NCBI GenBank assembly: GCA_017616475.1
Contig: JAFZYD010000050.1
Span: 1-41,299, forward strand
Direction of reading: 5' to 3'
From: Bacteroidales bacterium
Lineage (GTDB): Bacteria > Bacteroidota > Bacteroidia > Bacteroidales > UBA932
Length of the DNA: 41,299 nt
Shown: positions 16,592 through 24,663 of the stretch, in pieces
How the letters are laid out: each line of letters opens with the position of its first letter
Position numbering within the stretch: position 1 is the stretch's first letter
The notes under the pieces: generated by a model
What the model was told of the DNA's origin: nothing
Seen by the model: only the letters and a program-made list of their open reading frames with translations
Database searches by the model: none
Made by a program: the position numbers and the translations under genes

Positions 16592-17357
16592 GAAGATTCT
16601 GGTAATATTGGGTTTCGTGGTGGTGTGCGCGCTTTTCAGCGGCTACTTCTACTGCGCCGACCGTTACGCGGCGCAGCAGGCAAAGCAGCTCAAGTGCGAC
16701 AAGATAAACGTCATCATAACCAACAGCCAGGCCCAGAACTTTGTGTCGGAGAGCGAGGTGGCCGGTATGGTGCGCCCCGCCGCCCTCGGCAAGAAGTTGG
16801 GCGACCTCAACATAAACGCTCTTGAGAATTACCTGTGCCAGACCAGCGCGATTTGCAAGGCGGAGGCCTACGTAAGCACTCCGTCCACGCTTAACCTGGA
16901 GGTGACCCAGCGCAACCCGGTGGCGCGGTTTATGACGCCGCAGGGCGGTTTTTACTGCGACAGCAGCGGCTATATACTCCCGTTGCTGGGCAAGGTGACG
17001 CTGGATCTGCCGGTGGTGAGCGGCAAGTTGATGTTCCGCACCCCTGCAGGCGGCAGCGGCTTTCCCAAGGAGGGCGGGCCGTGGCTCAAGGATATGCTCA
17101 CTCTCACCGAAACTATCCGCAGTAACCCCTATTGGAGCCGCGAGGTGGTACAGATTTGGGTGAACGAGGCCAGCGACATGGTGCTGTACACCCGCAGCTG
17201 CGACGAGAAATTCATTTTTGGCAGTCTCACAGATATAGACGCCAAACTGGAAAAGATGGCGGGCTACTACCGCACCATCCGCCCCTCCGCCGCAAAAAAT
17301 GGCAAGAAGTACTCTGTCGTCAACCTCAAATATAAAGATCAAATAATTTGCAAATAG
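16584..17357 (+). CDS. ftsQ: Cell division protein FtsQ
   Basis: Single-pass divisome scaffold protein. 257 residues: a short cytoplasmic start, one membrane helix (about 4-22) and an extracytoplasmic part. A POTRA-like stretch follows the helix (INVIITNSQAQNFVSESEV), then a beta-rich region with LNLEVTQRNPVARFMTPQGG, the typical FtsQ/DivIB core. Overall similarity to E. coli FtsQ is low by eye, so the call leans on topology and on its place between murC and ftsA. It overlaps murC by 8 bases and ends 2 bases before ftsA. Confidence 0.9.
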   Translation: MFRKILVILGFVVVCALFSGYFYCADRYAAQQAKQLKCDKINVIITNSQAQNFVSESEVAGMVRPAALGKKLGDLNINALENYLCQTSAICKAEAYVSTPSTLNLEVTQRNPVARFMTPQGGFYCDSSGYILPLLGKVTLDLPVVSGKLMFRTPAGGSGFPKEGGPWLKDMLTLTETIRSNPYWSREVVQIWVNEASDMVLYTRSCDEKFIFGSLTDIDAKLEKMAGYYRTIRPSAAKNGKKYSVVNLKYKDQIICK

Positions 17358-17359
17358 AT

Positions 17360-18856
17360 ATGAACGACTATTTAGTAGCAGTTGAACTGTGCACATCCAA
17401 GGTCGCAATGGCGGTGGCCGAAGCCGGGTCCAACGGCATAAAGGTGGTGCACCACAAGGTCGTGCCGGTTGCCAAGGGTATGTCCCGCGGCGACGTGCAG
17501 AACTCGCAGCGCATAATTGAGGCGCTGGCCCGCTGCAAGCACGAAATCGAGCAGGAATTCGGCGAAACAGTCACCGACGTTATTCTGTGCGCCGGCAGCC
17601 AGGGGCTCCGCACCGTCGAATATGAATTGCGCGCAAAGCGTTCCGGCAACAACCTTATTAGCCAGGACGAGTTGCTGCGGTGGCGCGAGGAGGCCTTCCA
17701 CGCCGACACAGTAGCTGGCGAAATGGTGCTGGACGCCATTCCCCAGACCTACGACATAGACGATTCCATTGGCAATCCGCCGGACCAGGTGGAGGGTATG
17801 TCGGGCAAATATGTAATTGCCAAATACCGCCTCATACTTGGCAAAATAAACGCCGACCGCAACAAGCGCGAGGTGGTGGAGAGCTGCGGGATGAACGTGG
17901 TGCGCACAGTGCTCTCGCCCGTGGGCAGCGCAATGGCCACCCTCAACGAGAACGAGCGTGAAAACGGCGTGGCGCTGCTGGATATAGGCGCCGGCACCAC
18001 GGACGTGGTGGTTGTCAAAGACAACATTGTGCGCAGCATCGGGGTTATTCCGTTTGCCGGCAACACAATAACCAGCGACATCCGCTACCACACCTGCCTC
18101 ACCACCAACATTGCCGAGGTAATCAAAATGAAATACGGCAACTGCATAGACGAGAGCAACACCGAGAACAAGAAGCTCGTGATTCAGGGCGTGGGCGGCG
18201 GCGAAACCAAGGACGTCTCCCTGGATTTCCTGCAGCAGATTGTAGAGGCACGCGTGAGCGAGATTCTGGAGGCCGCCTACTATCTGATTGAAAAATCGGG
18301 CTACATAAACAAGATTCCGACCGGGCTGGTAATCACCGGCGGTACCGCATATTTGGAGCACATCAAGGAACTGGCCCGCGCCATTACGGGTATGCGGGTG
18401 CGCCTGGCCAACGCCCAGGGCAACATAAGCGAAAGCTCCAAAACAAGTTGCTTTGACACCACCGCCTGCTCCATTGTGGGCGCCCTTATAGACAGTTTCG
18501 AGCACGAGAGCGAAATTGCCACCGGCGCGGCCCGCATCCGCACCACGTCGGCCCCCACCAAATCGGTGGATATCTTTGCCGGACAGCCCATCACCAAGCT
18601 GAGTCCGCGCGAGCGCAGGCGCAAAGAGAAAGAAGAAAAGATGCGCCTCAAACAGCAGCTGGCAGAAGAAAAGGCGGCCCGCAAGGAGGCGGAGCGCAAA
18701 GCCAAACTGGAGGCGGAACTGGCAGAAGAAGAGGAAGATGAGGAGGAAGAAGCAGATGAGGAAGAAGAGCCCGAACCGGTAAAGCGCGAACCGAGCAAGA
18801 TAGAGCAGAAACTGACGGGCTGGATTGGGGATTTATTCACTACTAGCAACGACTAA
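17360..18856 (+). CDS. ftsA: Cell division protein FtsA with long charged tail
   Basis: Actin-like ATPase that ties FtsZ filaments to the membrane. ATG 17360 chosen; TTG 17348 is in frame but overlaps ftsQ. 498 residues, longer than the E. coli protein (420). The actin-fold blocks VAVELCTSKVAMAV, LLDIGAGTTDVVVV and GLVITGGTAYLEHI are present. From about residue 415 there is a strongly charged Lys/Glu coiled-coil-like segment, then a run of acidic residues (AEEEEDEEEEADEEEE). It ends in KIEQKLTGWIGDLF, an amphipathic helix of the kind that anchors FtsA to membrane. The long linker is typical of Bacteroidota but especially acidic here. Confidence 0.95.
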   Translation: MNDYLVAVELCTSKVAMAVAEAGSNGIKVVHHKVVPVAKGMSRGDVQNSQRIIEALARCKHEIEQEFGETVTDVILCAGSQGLRTVEYELRAKRSGNNLISQDELLRWREEAFHADTVAGEMVLDAIPQTYDIDDSIGNPPDQVEGMSGKYVIAKYRLILGKINADRNKREVVESCGMNVVRTVLSPVGSAMATLNENERENGVALLDIGAGTTDVVVVKDNIVRSIGVIPFAGNTITSDIRYHTCLTTNIAEVIKMKYGNCIDESNTENKKLVIQGVGGGETKDVSLDFLQQIVEARVSEILEAAYYLIEKSGYINKIPTGLVITGGTAYLEHIKELARAITGMRVRLANAQGNISESSKTSCFDTTACSIVGALIDSFEHESEIATGAARIRTTSAPTKSVDIFAGQPITKLSPRERRRKEKEEKMRLKQQLAEEKAARKEAERKAKLEAELAEEEEDEEEEADEEEEPEPVKREPSKIEQKLTGWIGDLFTTSND

Positions 18857-18864
18857 TCGGCATT

Positions 18865-20127
18865 ATGAAAAAGCAATTCGAATCTATTATCCCGGACGAC
18901 TGGATCGAAAAGGGCAACATAATTAAAGTGATTGGCGTGGGCGGCGGCGGCACCAATGCCGTAAGCTATATGTACGAGCAGGGAATGGACCACATAGACT
19001 ATGTGGTGTGCAATACCGATTTCCAGCACCTGTCCGACAGCCCCGTGCCCCAGAAACTCCAGCTGGGCGGCGTAATAACCAAAGGCCTTGGCGCCGGCAC
19101 CGATTATCTGGTGGGCAAGAAGGCCGCCACCGAGAGCCTGGACGACATAAACAACATACTAACCGGCACCAACCAGATGGTGTTTATCACCTGCGGTATG
19201 GGAGGCGGCACCGGCACCGGCGCAGCGCCCGTAATTGCGGAGGCCTCCAAGTCGAAGGGGCTTCTGACGGTGGCGGTTGTCACCATCCCCTTCCGCGACG
19301 AGGGTCCGGACGCAATGTACCGCGCCACCGAGGGTATCCGCGAGCTGAGCCGCCACGTGGATTCGCTGCTTATTATAGACAACCAGCGGCTCTACGAGGT
19401 CTATCCCGACCTTAAGTTCTTCGACGCCCTCAACAAGGCGGACGAAGTGCTGGCCACGGCGGTGAAGAGCATCACCGACATTATCTTCTCCCGCGGCGTC
19501 ATAAACGTCGATTTTGCCGACGTGCGCCGCATTATGAAGGACAGCGGAATGGCGTTTATGGGCGTCGGCACCGGCGAAGGGAGCAACCGCGCCCGCGAGG
19601 CGGTGGAGAGCGCCCTCACCTCCCCTCTTATGAGCAATTGCGACATTACCAAGGCCAGCAAGGCGTTGGTGAACATCTGCGCCAGCGAAATGCGCGTGGA
19701 GGAGAAGCAGCAGATTATGGACTACGTAACCAGCGCCACCGGCGGCGCCAGCAATTTCAAGTGCGGCGTGGTGCGCGACGACTCGCTGGTAGACAAGATT
19801 ACCGTGACCATTGTGGCGACCGGATACGATATGACCGACCTGCCGCAGGTAGACCTGGACAGCGTTAACCGCGACAAAATTATTACCGTGGACGTTACGG
19901 ACGAAGATTTCAGCTACGTTCGCCACGGCCTGCCGCTCAACACCGGCGACCTGCTCTCCGTGACCAAGAAGGACCGCTACATTGGCAAACCGGCCCTTAT
20001 TGTGGACAACTCCGAGGACCTGCAGCAGAAGGAGAGCGAAACTGCTTTTGACCGCCGCGACAGGATGCTGCGCAAACAGCGCCAGGAGCAAATGATGCAA
20101 AACATAGAAAAACAATCAGAAAGATAG
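18865..20127 (+). CDS. ftsZ: Tubulin-like cell division GTPase FtsZ
   Basis: Polymerises into the Z-ring at mid-cell. 420 residues. GTP-binding motifs are GVGGGGTNAV (residues 24-33) and the tubulin signature G113-GGTGTG-119, followed by NKADEVLATAV. The core ends near residue 335, and a linker leads to a basic C-terminus. The usual FtsA-binding peptide (E-x-P-A-[YF]-x-R-R) is not obvious; ETAFDRRDRMLRKQRQ at about 390-405 is the best candidate, without the proline. It is the last gene of the dcw series here, 8 bases after ftsA and 2 before rpiB. Confidence 0.97.
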   Translation: MKKQFESIIPDDWIEKGNIIKVIGVGGGGTNAVSYMYEQGMDHIDYVVCNTDFQHLSDSPVPQKLQLGGVITKGLGAGTDYLVGKKAATESLDDINNILTGTNQMVFITCGMGGGTGTGAAPVIAEASKSKGLLTVAVVTIPFRDEGPDAMYRATEGIRELSRHVDSLLIIDNQRLYEVYPDLKFFDALNKADEVLATAVKSITDIIFSRGVINVDFADVRRIMKDSGMAFMGVGTGEGSNRAREAVESALTSPLMSNCDITKASKALVNICASEMRVEEKQQIMDYVTSATGGASNFKCGVVRDDSLVDKITVTIVATGYDMTDLPQVDLDSVNRDKIITVDVTDEDFSYVRHGLPLNTGDLLSVTKKDRYIGKPALIVDNSEDLQQKESETAFDRRDRMLRKQRQEQMMQNIEKQSER

Positions 20128-20129
20128 TT

Positions 20130-20570
20130 ATGGCAAAGATTGGAATGGCCTGCGACCACGCGGGTTACGAACTCAAAGAATACATAAAAGCCCTCCTGGA
20201 GGAGCGCGGCAACAAGGTTGAGGACTTCGGCACCTTCTCCGCAGAGAGTATGGACTATCCCGACACCGCCCACCCCCTCGCCTTTGCGGTAGAGGGCGGC
20301 AAGGTAGATTTCGGTGTGGCAATGTGCGGCAGCGGCAACGGCATCACAATGACCCTCAACAAACATCAGGGGGTGCGCGCCGCCCTTTGCTGGGACCCGG
20401 AAATTGCATCGCTGGCAAAGCGCCACAACAACGCCAACATTCTCTCTATGCCCGCCCGTTTCCTCACCAAGGAGCAGGCGGTGAGGATTCTTGACGCCTA
20501 TCTGGATGCCGAATTCGAAGGGGGCCGCCATCAGAAGCGCATCGACAAGATACCCGTGCCCAAACAGTGA
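20130..20570 (+). CDS. rpiB: Ribose-5-phosphate isomerase B
   Basis: Interconverts ribose-5-phosphate and ribulose-5-phosphate in the pentose phosphate pathway; RpiB/LacAB family. 146 residues, normal length. It opens MACDHAGYELKE (phosphate and ring-opening His region), has VAMCGSGNGITM with the catalytic Cys, and LSMPARFLT near the end. It starts 2 bases after ftsZ and its stop overlaps the truB GTG start (GTGA), so it is probably co-transcribed with the division genes. Confidence 0.95.
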   Translation: MAKIGMACDHAGYELKEYIKALLEERGNKVEDFGTFSAESMDYPDTAHPLAFAVEGGKVDFGVAMCGSGNGITMTLNKHQGVRAALCWDPEIASLAKRHNNANILSMPARFLTKEQAVRILDAYLDAEFEGGRHQKRIDKIPVPKQ

Positions 20571-21325
20571 TCAAGGCCGCGATAGTAGACCGCAACTTTG
20601 CCGGGCCGCTCTCCGCCACTCTGGAGGACTACCCGGACGGGTTGGTGTTCCCTATCGACAAACCCTACCGCTGGACCAGCGCGGACGCGGTGCACAAAAT
20701 GAAGATTGCGCTGCAGAAGCACTTCCACCAGAAAAAGATTAAGGTAGGCCACGCCGGAACGCTGGACCCGCTGGCCACCGGGCTGCTGATTATTTGCGCC
20801 GGCCGCGCCACCAAAATTGCGGACCAGTTGCAGGCCAGCACCAAGGAGTATATCTCCACCATAGAGTTCGGCGCCACCACCCCGAGTTACGACCTGGAGA
20901 AGCCAGTCGACGCTGAATATCCGTTCGAACACATCACAAAAGAGATAGTGGAAAAGGCTCTTGAGGGCTTTATTGGCCCTCAGGAACAAGTTCCGCCCAT
21001 ATTCTCCGCCAAAATGATTAACGGCGCCAGGGCCTACGAATATGCCCGCGCCGGGGAGGCGGTGGAAATGAAGGCCTCTCCCATCACCATAGAGGAGGCG
21101 GAGCTGCTGGAGCTGGCCACGGCCCCTTCCGGCCGCCCTGCCGCCACCGTGCGCTGGCGCTGCAGCAAGGGGACCTACATCCGCTCGCTGGCCCGCGACT
21201 TGGGGCTGGCGGTTGGCAGCGGGGCGCATCTGACCGCCCTTAGACGCACATTATCAGGCGATTTTGAAATAAAAAATGCAATTTCTTTGGAATTATTGCA
21301 TTCATCCAATATTTTTGCTGTTTAA
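20567..21325 (+). CDS. truB: tRNA pseudouridine-55 synthase
   Basis: Makes pseudouridine 55 in the tRNA T-loop. Start assigned to GTG 20567, overlapping the rpiB stop by 4 bases; no better start lies before the conserved DKPYRWTSADAV block at about residue 31. 252 residues. The catalytic motif GHAGTLDPLATGLL places the nucleophile at D67. Later blocks, PPIFSAKMINGARAYEYAR and KGTYIRSLARDLG, are standard. It lacks the C-terminal PUA extension of the E. coli type, as is common for this phylum. Confidence 0.94.
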   Translation: MIKAAIVDRNFAGPLSATLEDYPDGLVFPIDKPYRWTSADAVHKMKIALQKHFHQKKIKVGHAGTLDPLATGLLIICAGRATKIADQLQASTKEYISTIEFGATTPSYDLEKPVDAEYPFEHITKEIVEKALEGFIGPQEQVPPIFSAKMINGARAYEYARAGEAVEMKASPITIEEAELLELATAPSGRPAATVRWRCSKGTYIRSLARDLGLAVGSGAHLTALRRTLSGDFEIKNAISLELLHSSNIFAV

Positions 21326-21340
21326 TTACCGAAATATCGC

Positions 21341-22390
21341 ATGAAGCAAAAAGAATTCGAATTCCCGCTGACGCTGGATCAGATTGCAAAATACCCCTCC
21401 GAAGAACGCGACGAGTGCCGCTTGATGGTGCTGCACAAAGACACCGGAGAAATTGAACACAAGATTTTCAAGGATCTTATCGATTATTTGGATGAGGGCG
21501 ACCTGTGCGTGTTCAACGACACCAAGGTTTTCCCCGCCAAACTCTATGGCAACAAAGAGAAGACCGGTGCAGAAATCGAGGTGTTCCTGCTGCGCGAGCT
21601 CAACAAGGACCAGCACCTTTGGGATGTGCTGGTGGACCCCGCCCGCAAAATAAGAATTGGCAACAAGCTTTATTTCGGCGACGACAACAGCCTGGTTGCG
21701 GAGGTGATTGACAACACCACCAGCCGCGGCCGCACCCTGCGTTTCCTTTACGACGGCCCCTACGAGGAGTTCAAAAAGGCTCTCTACACCATAGGTTCGC
21801 TGCCGGTTCCCAAGTGGATCCGTCCGCGTGCGGAGGAGATTGACAAAGAGCGCTTCCAGACCATCTACGCCAAGAACGAGGGCGCCGTGGCATCGCCCGC
21901 AGCCGGTCTTCACTTCAGCCGCATCCTCTTCAAGAGGTTGGAAATCAAAGGAGTGGAGCAGGCATTCATCACTCTGCATATGGGCAACGCCCATTTCCAC
22001 ACGGTAGATGTGGAAGATCTTTCCAAGCACAAGATGGACAGCGAGCCGCTGTTTATTTCGGCAGAAACCGCCGCCAAGGTGAACGCCACCAAGCACAGCG
22101 GCCACCGCGTGGTTGCCGTTGGCATCACCGTTTTGCGCGGTTTGGAGACCTTTGTAACCACCACTGCGGAGATTGAAGAATATGAAGGTTGGACCAACAA
22201 ATTTATATTCCCGCCTTATAAGGTAACAATTCCCGATGCTCTCATCTCCAATTTCCACCTGCCCAAGTCGACTATGCTTATGAACGTCGCAGCCTTCGGA
22301 GGCTATCGAAACGTTATGCACGCATACGAAGTGGCGCTTGCCGAGGGCTACAAGTTCGGCACCTACGGCGACGCGATGCTCATCATCTAA
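21341..22390 (+). CDS. queA: S-adenosylmethionine:tRNA ribosyltransferase-isomerase
   Basis: Penultimate enzyme of queuosine synthesis; transfers the ribosyl part of SAM to preQ1 in tRNA. 349 residues. Conserved blocks seen: [25 protein letters not shown] at the start (split by no insertion), [24 protein letters not shown] and [17 protein letters not shown]. Start ATG 21341, 15 bases after truB, so likely the same transcript. Confidence 0.96.
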   Translation: MKQKEFEFPLTLDQIAKYPSEERDECRLMVLHKDTGEIEHKIFKDLIDYLDEGDLCVFNDTKVFPAKLYGNKEKTGAEIEVFLLRELNKDQHLWDVLVDPARKIRIGNKLYFGDDNSLVAEVIDNTTSRGRTLRFLYDGPYEEFKKALYTIGSLPVPKWIRPRAEEIDKERFQTIYAKNEGAVASPAAGLHFSRILFKRLEIKGVEQAFITLHMGNAHFHTVDVEDLSKHKMDSEPLFISAETAAKVNATKHSGHRVVAVGITVLRGLETFVTTTAEIEEYEGWTNKFIFPPYKVTIPDALISNFHLPKSTMLMNVAAFGGYRNVMHAYEVALAEGYKFGTYGDAMLII

Positions 22391-22406
22391 TTTTAAAAAC
22401 AGAAAT

Positions 22407-22438
22407 TTCGGAGGTTTCTATCTGTTTTACACCTCCCG
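22407..22438 (+). terminator. Hairpin after queA, possible terminator or attenuator
   Basis: TTCGGAGGT (22407-22415) pairs with ACCTCCCGAA (22431-22440) apart from one bulged C, with a 15-base loop. No T-run follows. It lies 17 bases after the queA stop and just before the structure at the dprA start, so it may limit readthrough into dprA. Confidence 0.4.
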
Positions 22439-22442
22439 AATC

Positions 22443-22495
22443 AATCCCGTCTGACTACCTTGCGCATAAAAACGCAAGGAAAATGAGACGGGATT
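22443..22495 (+). promoter_or_regulatory. Nested stem-loop enclosing the dprA start codon
   Basis: The outer 10-bp perfect stem is AATCCCGTCT (22443-22452) with AGACGGGATT (22486-22495). The inner 7-bp perfect stem is CCTTGCG (22458-22464) with CGCAAGG (22473-22479), closing an 8-base loop. The dprA ATG (22483-22485) is in the internal loop, and the outer right arm is made of the first dprA codons. This could control dprA translation. Confidence 0.6.
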
Positions 22496-23634
22496 ATTTT
22501 GTTTATGCAGCTGCCTTGAGCAACTGTTTCGAAGGGAACATCTCCGCCGCAAAGGAGATAATCGATTGTTTCGGGTCTGTTGAAGATATTTTCGAGTGCG
22601 ACCGGCGGGAGGCGGTGGAGGTGTGCCCGCCGCTGGCGCGCTGCGCCGCAAAGCTGTTCGGACAGCAGAATATGGAGCGGGCGCACCGCGACATAGAGTG
22701 GGCGCTGGACCACGGAGTGGACATAGTGACCTATACCGACTCCGGTTATCCGCGCCGGCTGCGGGAGTGTCCGGATGCTCCCATAATTCTCTATTCCAAG
22801 GGGTTCTGCGATTATAACCGGCCGCGGTTCATTGCCATTGTGGGCACCCGGGCCGCCACGCAGTACGGCCGCAAGTACTGCTCCACCATAATAGAAGGGC
22901 TGGCCACCTGCGGCATCAAGCCGGTAGTGGTGAGCGGGCTGGCGTTGGGCATCGACACCTACGCCCACACCTTTGCCCTTCGCAACGGGCTGGACACGGT
23001 GGCGGTTATGGGGACCGGTTTCGACAATATCTACCCCCGCAGCAACGAGCAGCTGGCGGACGAAATTATGGCCCACGGGGCGGTGCTGACGGAGTTTTCG
23101 CCCTTCACCGAAGGGTATCCGGTGAATTTCGTGCGGCGCAACCGTATAATCGCTGCCCTGGCAGACTGCACGCTGGTGGTGGAGTCAAAACTCAAGGGCG
23201 GCGGGCTAATCACCGCCCGGCTGGCGCAGGACTACGACCGCAGCGTGTTTGCTGTGCCCGGCCGCATAGACGACAACACTTTCAAGGGATGCAACGAGAT
23301 TATCGAAGAGAACATCGCGGCCATAGTGACGGGCGCCGGCAGCATAAAGCGGGCTATGGGCTGGGACGAACCGGCCGGGCAACTGCCGCTCGTTTTTGAT
23401 GCTGAACGCCGCAGCACCGCCTCCGACGCCCTCTGCGGCCTCCCCGGCTCCGAGGCCCGCGGCCGCCTCAAGACCGCCATCCTCACCTTCCTGGCCGACC
23501 ACCCCGAATCGGACATCTCCGCCATCTGCGCCGCCACCGGCTGCGACAGTCGATCCATCTCCCTCCCCCTCCTCGAACTCGAAATGTCCGGCAGCATTAT
23601 CCTTATGTCCGGGAACAGATATCGGGTGAAATGA
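22483..23634 (+). CDS. dprA: DNA-processing protein DprA
   Basis: Binds incoming single-stranded DNA and loads RecA in natural transformation; it is widespread in bacteria, including those not known to be competent. 383 residues from ATG 22483. An N-terminal SAM-like helical part is followed by the Rossmann-fold core from about residue 110: FIAIVGTRAATQYGRKY, VVSGLALGIDTYAH, VAVMGTGFDNIYPRSN and VNFVRRNRIIAALADCTLVVE, then GGGLITARLA. A winged-helix domain (about 320-383, with LPLLELEMSGSIILMSGNRY) ends the protein. All family blocks are intact. The start codon is held in an RNA stem-loop. Confidence 0.95.
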   Translation: MRRDYFVYAAALSNCFEGNISAAKEIIDCFGSVEDIFECDRREAVEVCPPLARCAAKLFGQQNMERAHRDIEWALDHGVDIVTYTDSGYPRRLRECPDAPIILYSKGFCDYNRPRFIAIVGTRAATQYGRKYCSTIIEGLATCGIKPVVVSGLALGIDTYAHTFALRNGLDTVAVMGTGFDNIYPRSNEQLADEIMAHGAVLTEFSPFTEGYPVNFVRRNRIIAALADCTLVVESKLKGGGLITARLAQDYDRSVFAVPGRIDDNTFKGCNEIIEENIAAIVTGAGSIKRAMGWDEPAGQLPLVFDAERRSTASDALCGLPGSEARGRLKTAILTFLADHPESDISAICAATGCDSRSISLPLLELEMSGSIILMSGNRYRVK

Positions 23635-23726
23635 TGGGCATAAAAAACAAAACCCGCGTGTTTGATTGCTCAGGGACACACGGGACTGCGAATACAAAGA
23701 TACATATAATTCCGTTAATTGCAACA

Positions 23727-23740
23727 GTTTCTATAGAAAC
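23727..23740. promoter_or_regulatory. 14-bp perfect palindrome before the Abi-like gene
   Basis: GTTTCTATAGAAAC is fully self-complementary and ends 7 bases before ATG 23748. It could be an operator for autoregulation, common for toxin-type genes; no regulator gene is adjacent. Confidence 0.4.
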
Positions 23741-23747
23741 CAAAACA

Positions 23748-24431
23748 ATGAATTATTCTGACATCGAAAAAGCCTTCTCCCCAGCTAGATTAAAGATCTA
23801 CCTGGACGCCTGTGGGGACAACCATTCAACAGCAATGGTTCTCTATCGTCATAACAACAAGCTCTGCCAAAAATTCTACGGAACACTCGCCATATTTGAG
23901 GTAGTATTGCGTAATGCAATCAACGAGCACTTCAAAAGCTATTTCGCTGATCCAGACTGGATAAGGCATCAGTTGGTCCCAGGCGGTATGTTAGAAAACA
24001 ATCCTCAACGACCAGCCGTAGAAAAAATAATTAACCAATTAGACAAAACCGGTCGTTACTCGAATGACCGTTTGGTTTCTTCTGTCTCATTCGGTTTTTG
24101 GACGCACCTATTCTCCAGACGGCCCTTTGCCCTTGGCGGGCAATCAATTCTGCAAATTTTTCCATCAAGGACAAAAGGCCTTGGGCAGCGAGCTATTTAC
24201 AATGAACTCCAGCAAATCAAAACCTTCCGCAATCGCATAGTGCACCACGAAGCCATTTGTTTTAATGATGGTAAAGAAAAAAGCACAGCGCCAGCCAGAC
24301 ATACTTACTCACTCATCATAAAGTATATCCAGTTCCTTAATTATCACGAGAATCAACTATTCTTTGGATTTAACGTATTGCCGGTCAATATTTTAAATAA
24401 AATAGATACGCTAAAGACAGATAGTTTATAA
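23748..24431 (+). CDS. Abi-like protein with HEPN-type RNRIVH motif
   Basis: 227 residues from ATG 23748. The frame is open 39 codons further upstream, but those codons overlap the dprA end and have no domain character. The pattern (RLKIYLDAC..., ALYRHN-like VLYRHNNKLCQKFYGTLAIFE, then LRNAINEHF, and FRNRIVHHEAICF) is that of Abi-family proteins of phage-abortive infection. R161-N-R-I-V-H166 fits the Rx4-6H signature of HEPN-fold ribonucleases. It is AT-rich compared with dprA before it, so probably acquired. No antitoxin or second Abi gene lies beside it. The family call is fairly good; the defence role and RNase activity are inference. Confidence 0.7.
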   Translation: MNYSDIEKAFSPARLKIYLDACGDNHSTAMVLYRHNNKLCQKFYGTLAIFEVVLRNAINEHFKSYFADPDWIRHQLVPGGMLENNPQRPAVEKIINQLDKTGRYSNDRLVSSVSFGFWTHLFSRRPFALGGQSILQIFPSRTKGLGQRAIYNELQQIKTFRNRIVHHEAICFNDGKEKSTAPARHTYSLIIKYIQFLNYHENQLFFGFNVLPVNILNKIDTLKTDSL

Positions 24432-24544
24432 AAGAAGAAAAGGTGATTTCCGTCAAGGGAGCCATACTGTTGCGAATCATATATTAAACAAAATGTGTTA
24501 AACACTTTATTTAATCGATTCTCGCTCTCTATATTATTATGTTC

Positions 24545-24574
24545 AATTGCCGCGAAATGATTAATTTCGCGGCA
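24545..24574. repeat. Palindromic flanking repeat, copy 1
   Basis: TGCCGCGAAAT (24548-24558) is perfectly inverted in ATTTCGCGGCA (24564-24574) around GATTA. The 21 bases 24552-24572 recur exactly, in direct orientation, at 27290-27310, and the preceding AATTGC is shared with a one-base indel. The two copies bracket the lipoprotein pair. No T-run follows, so a terminator is less likely. Confidence 0.8.
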
Positions 24575-24606
24575 TAGCCTCCGATTATCGCATACAATGA
24601 CCTGAC

Positions 24607-24637
24607 TTGCTTATTCAAATTATCTTCCTTATATTTG
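24607..24637 (+). promoter_or_regulatory. Bacteroidota-type promoter for the lipoprotein pair
   Basis: TTG at 24607-24609 and TATATTTG at 24630-24637 are 20 bases apart. The -7 element ends 26 bases before the lipoprotein ATG at 24664. This is one of the best promoter matches in the window. Confidence 0.65.
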
Positions 24638-24663
24638 TTTTATAACCATATCATTTCATCCTT

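Noticed and set aside
23653-23684. Hairpin after dprA (CCCGCGTGT with ACACACGGG)
   Set aside because: One mismatch in the stem and no T-run on the plus strand; too weak to call a terminator.
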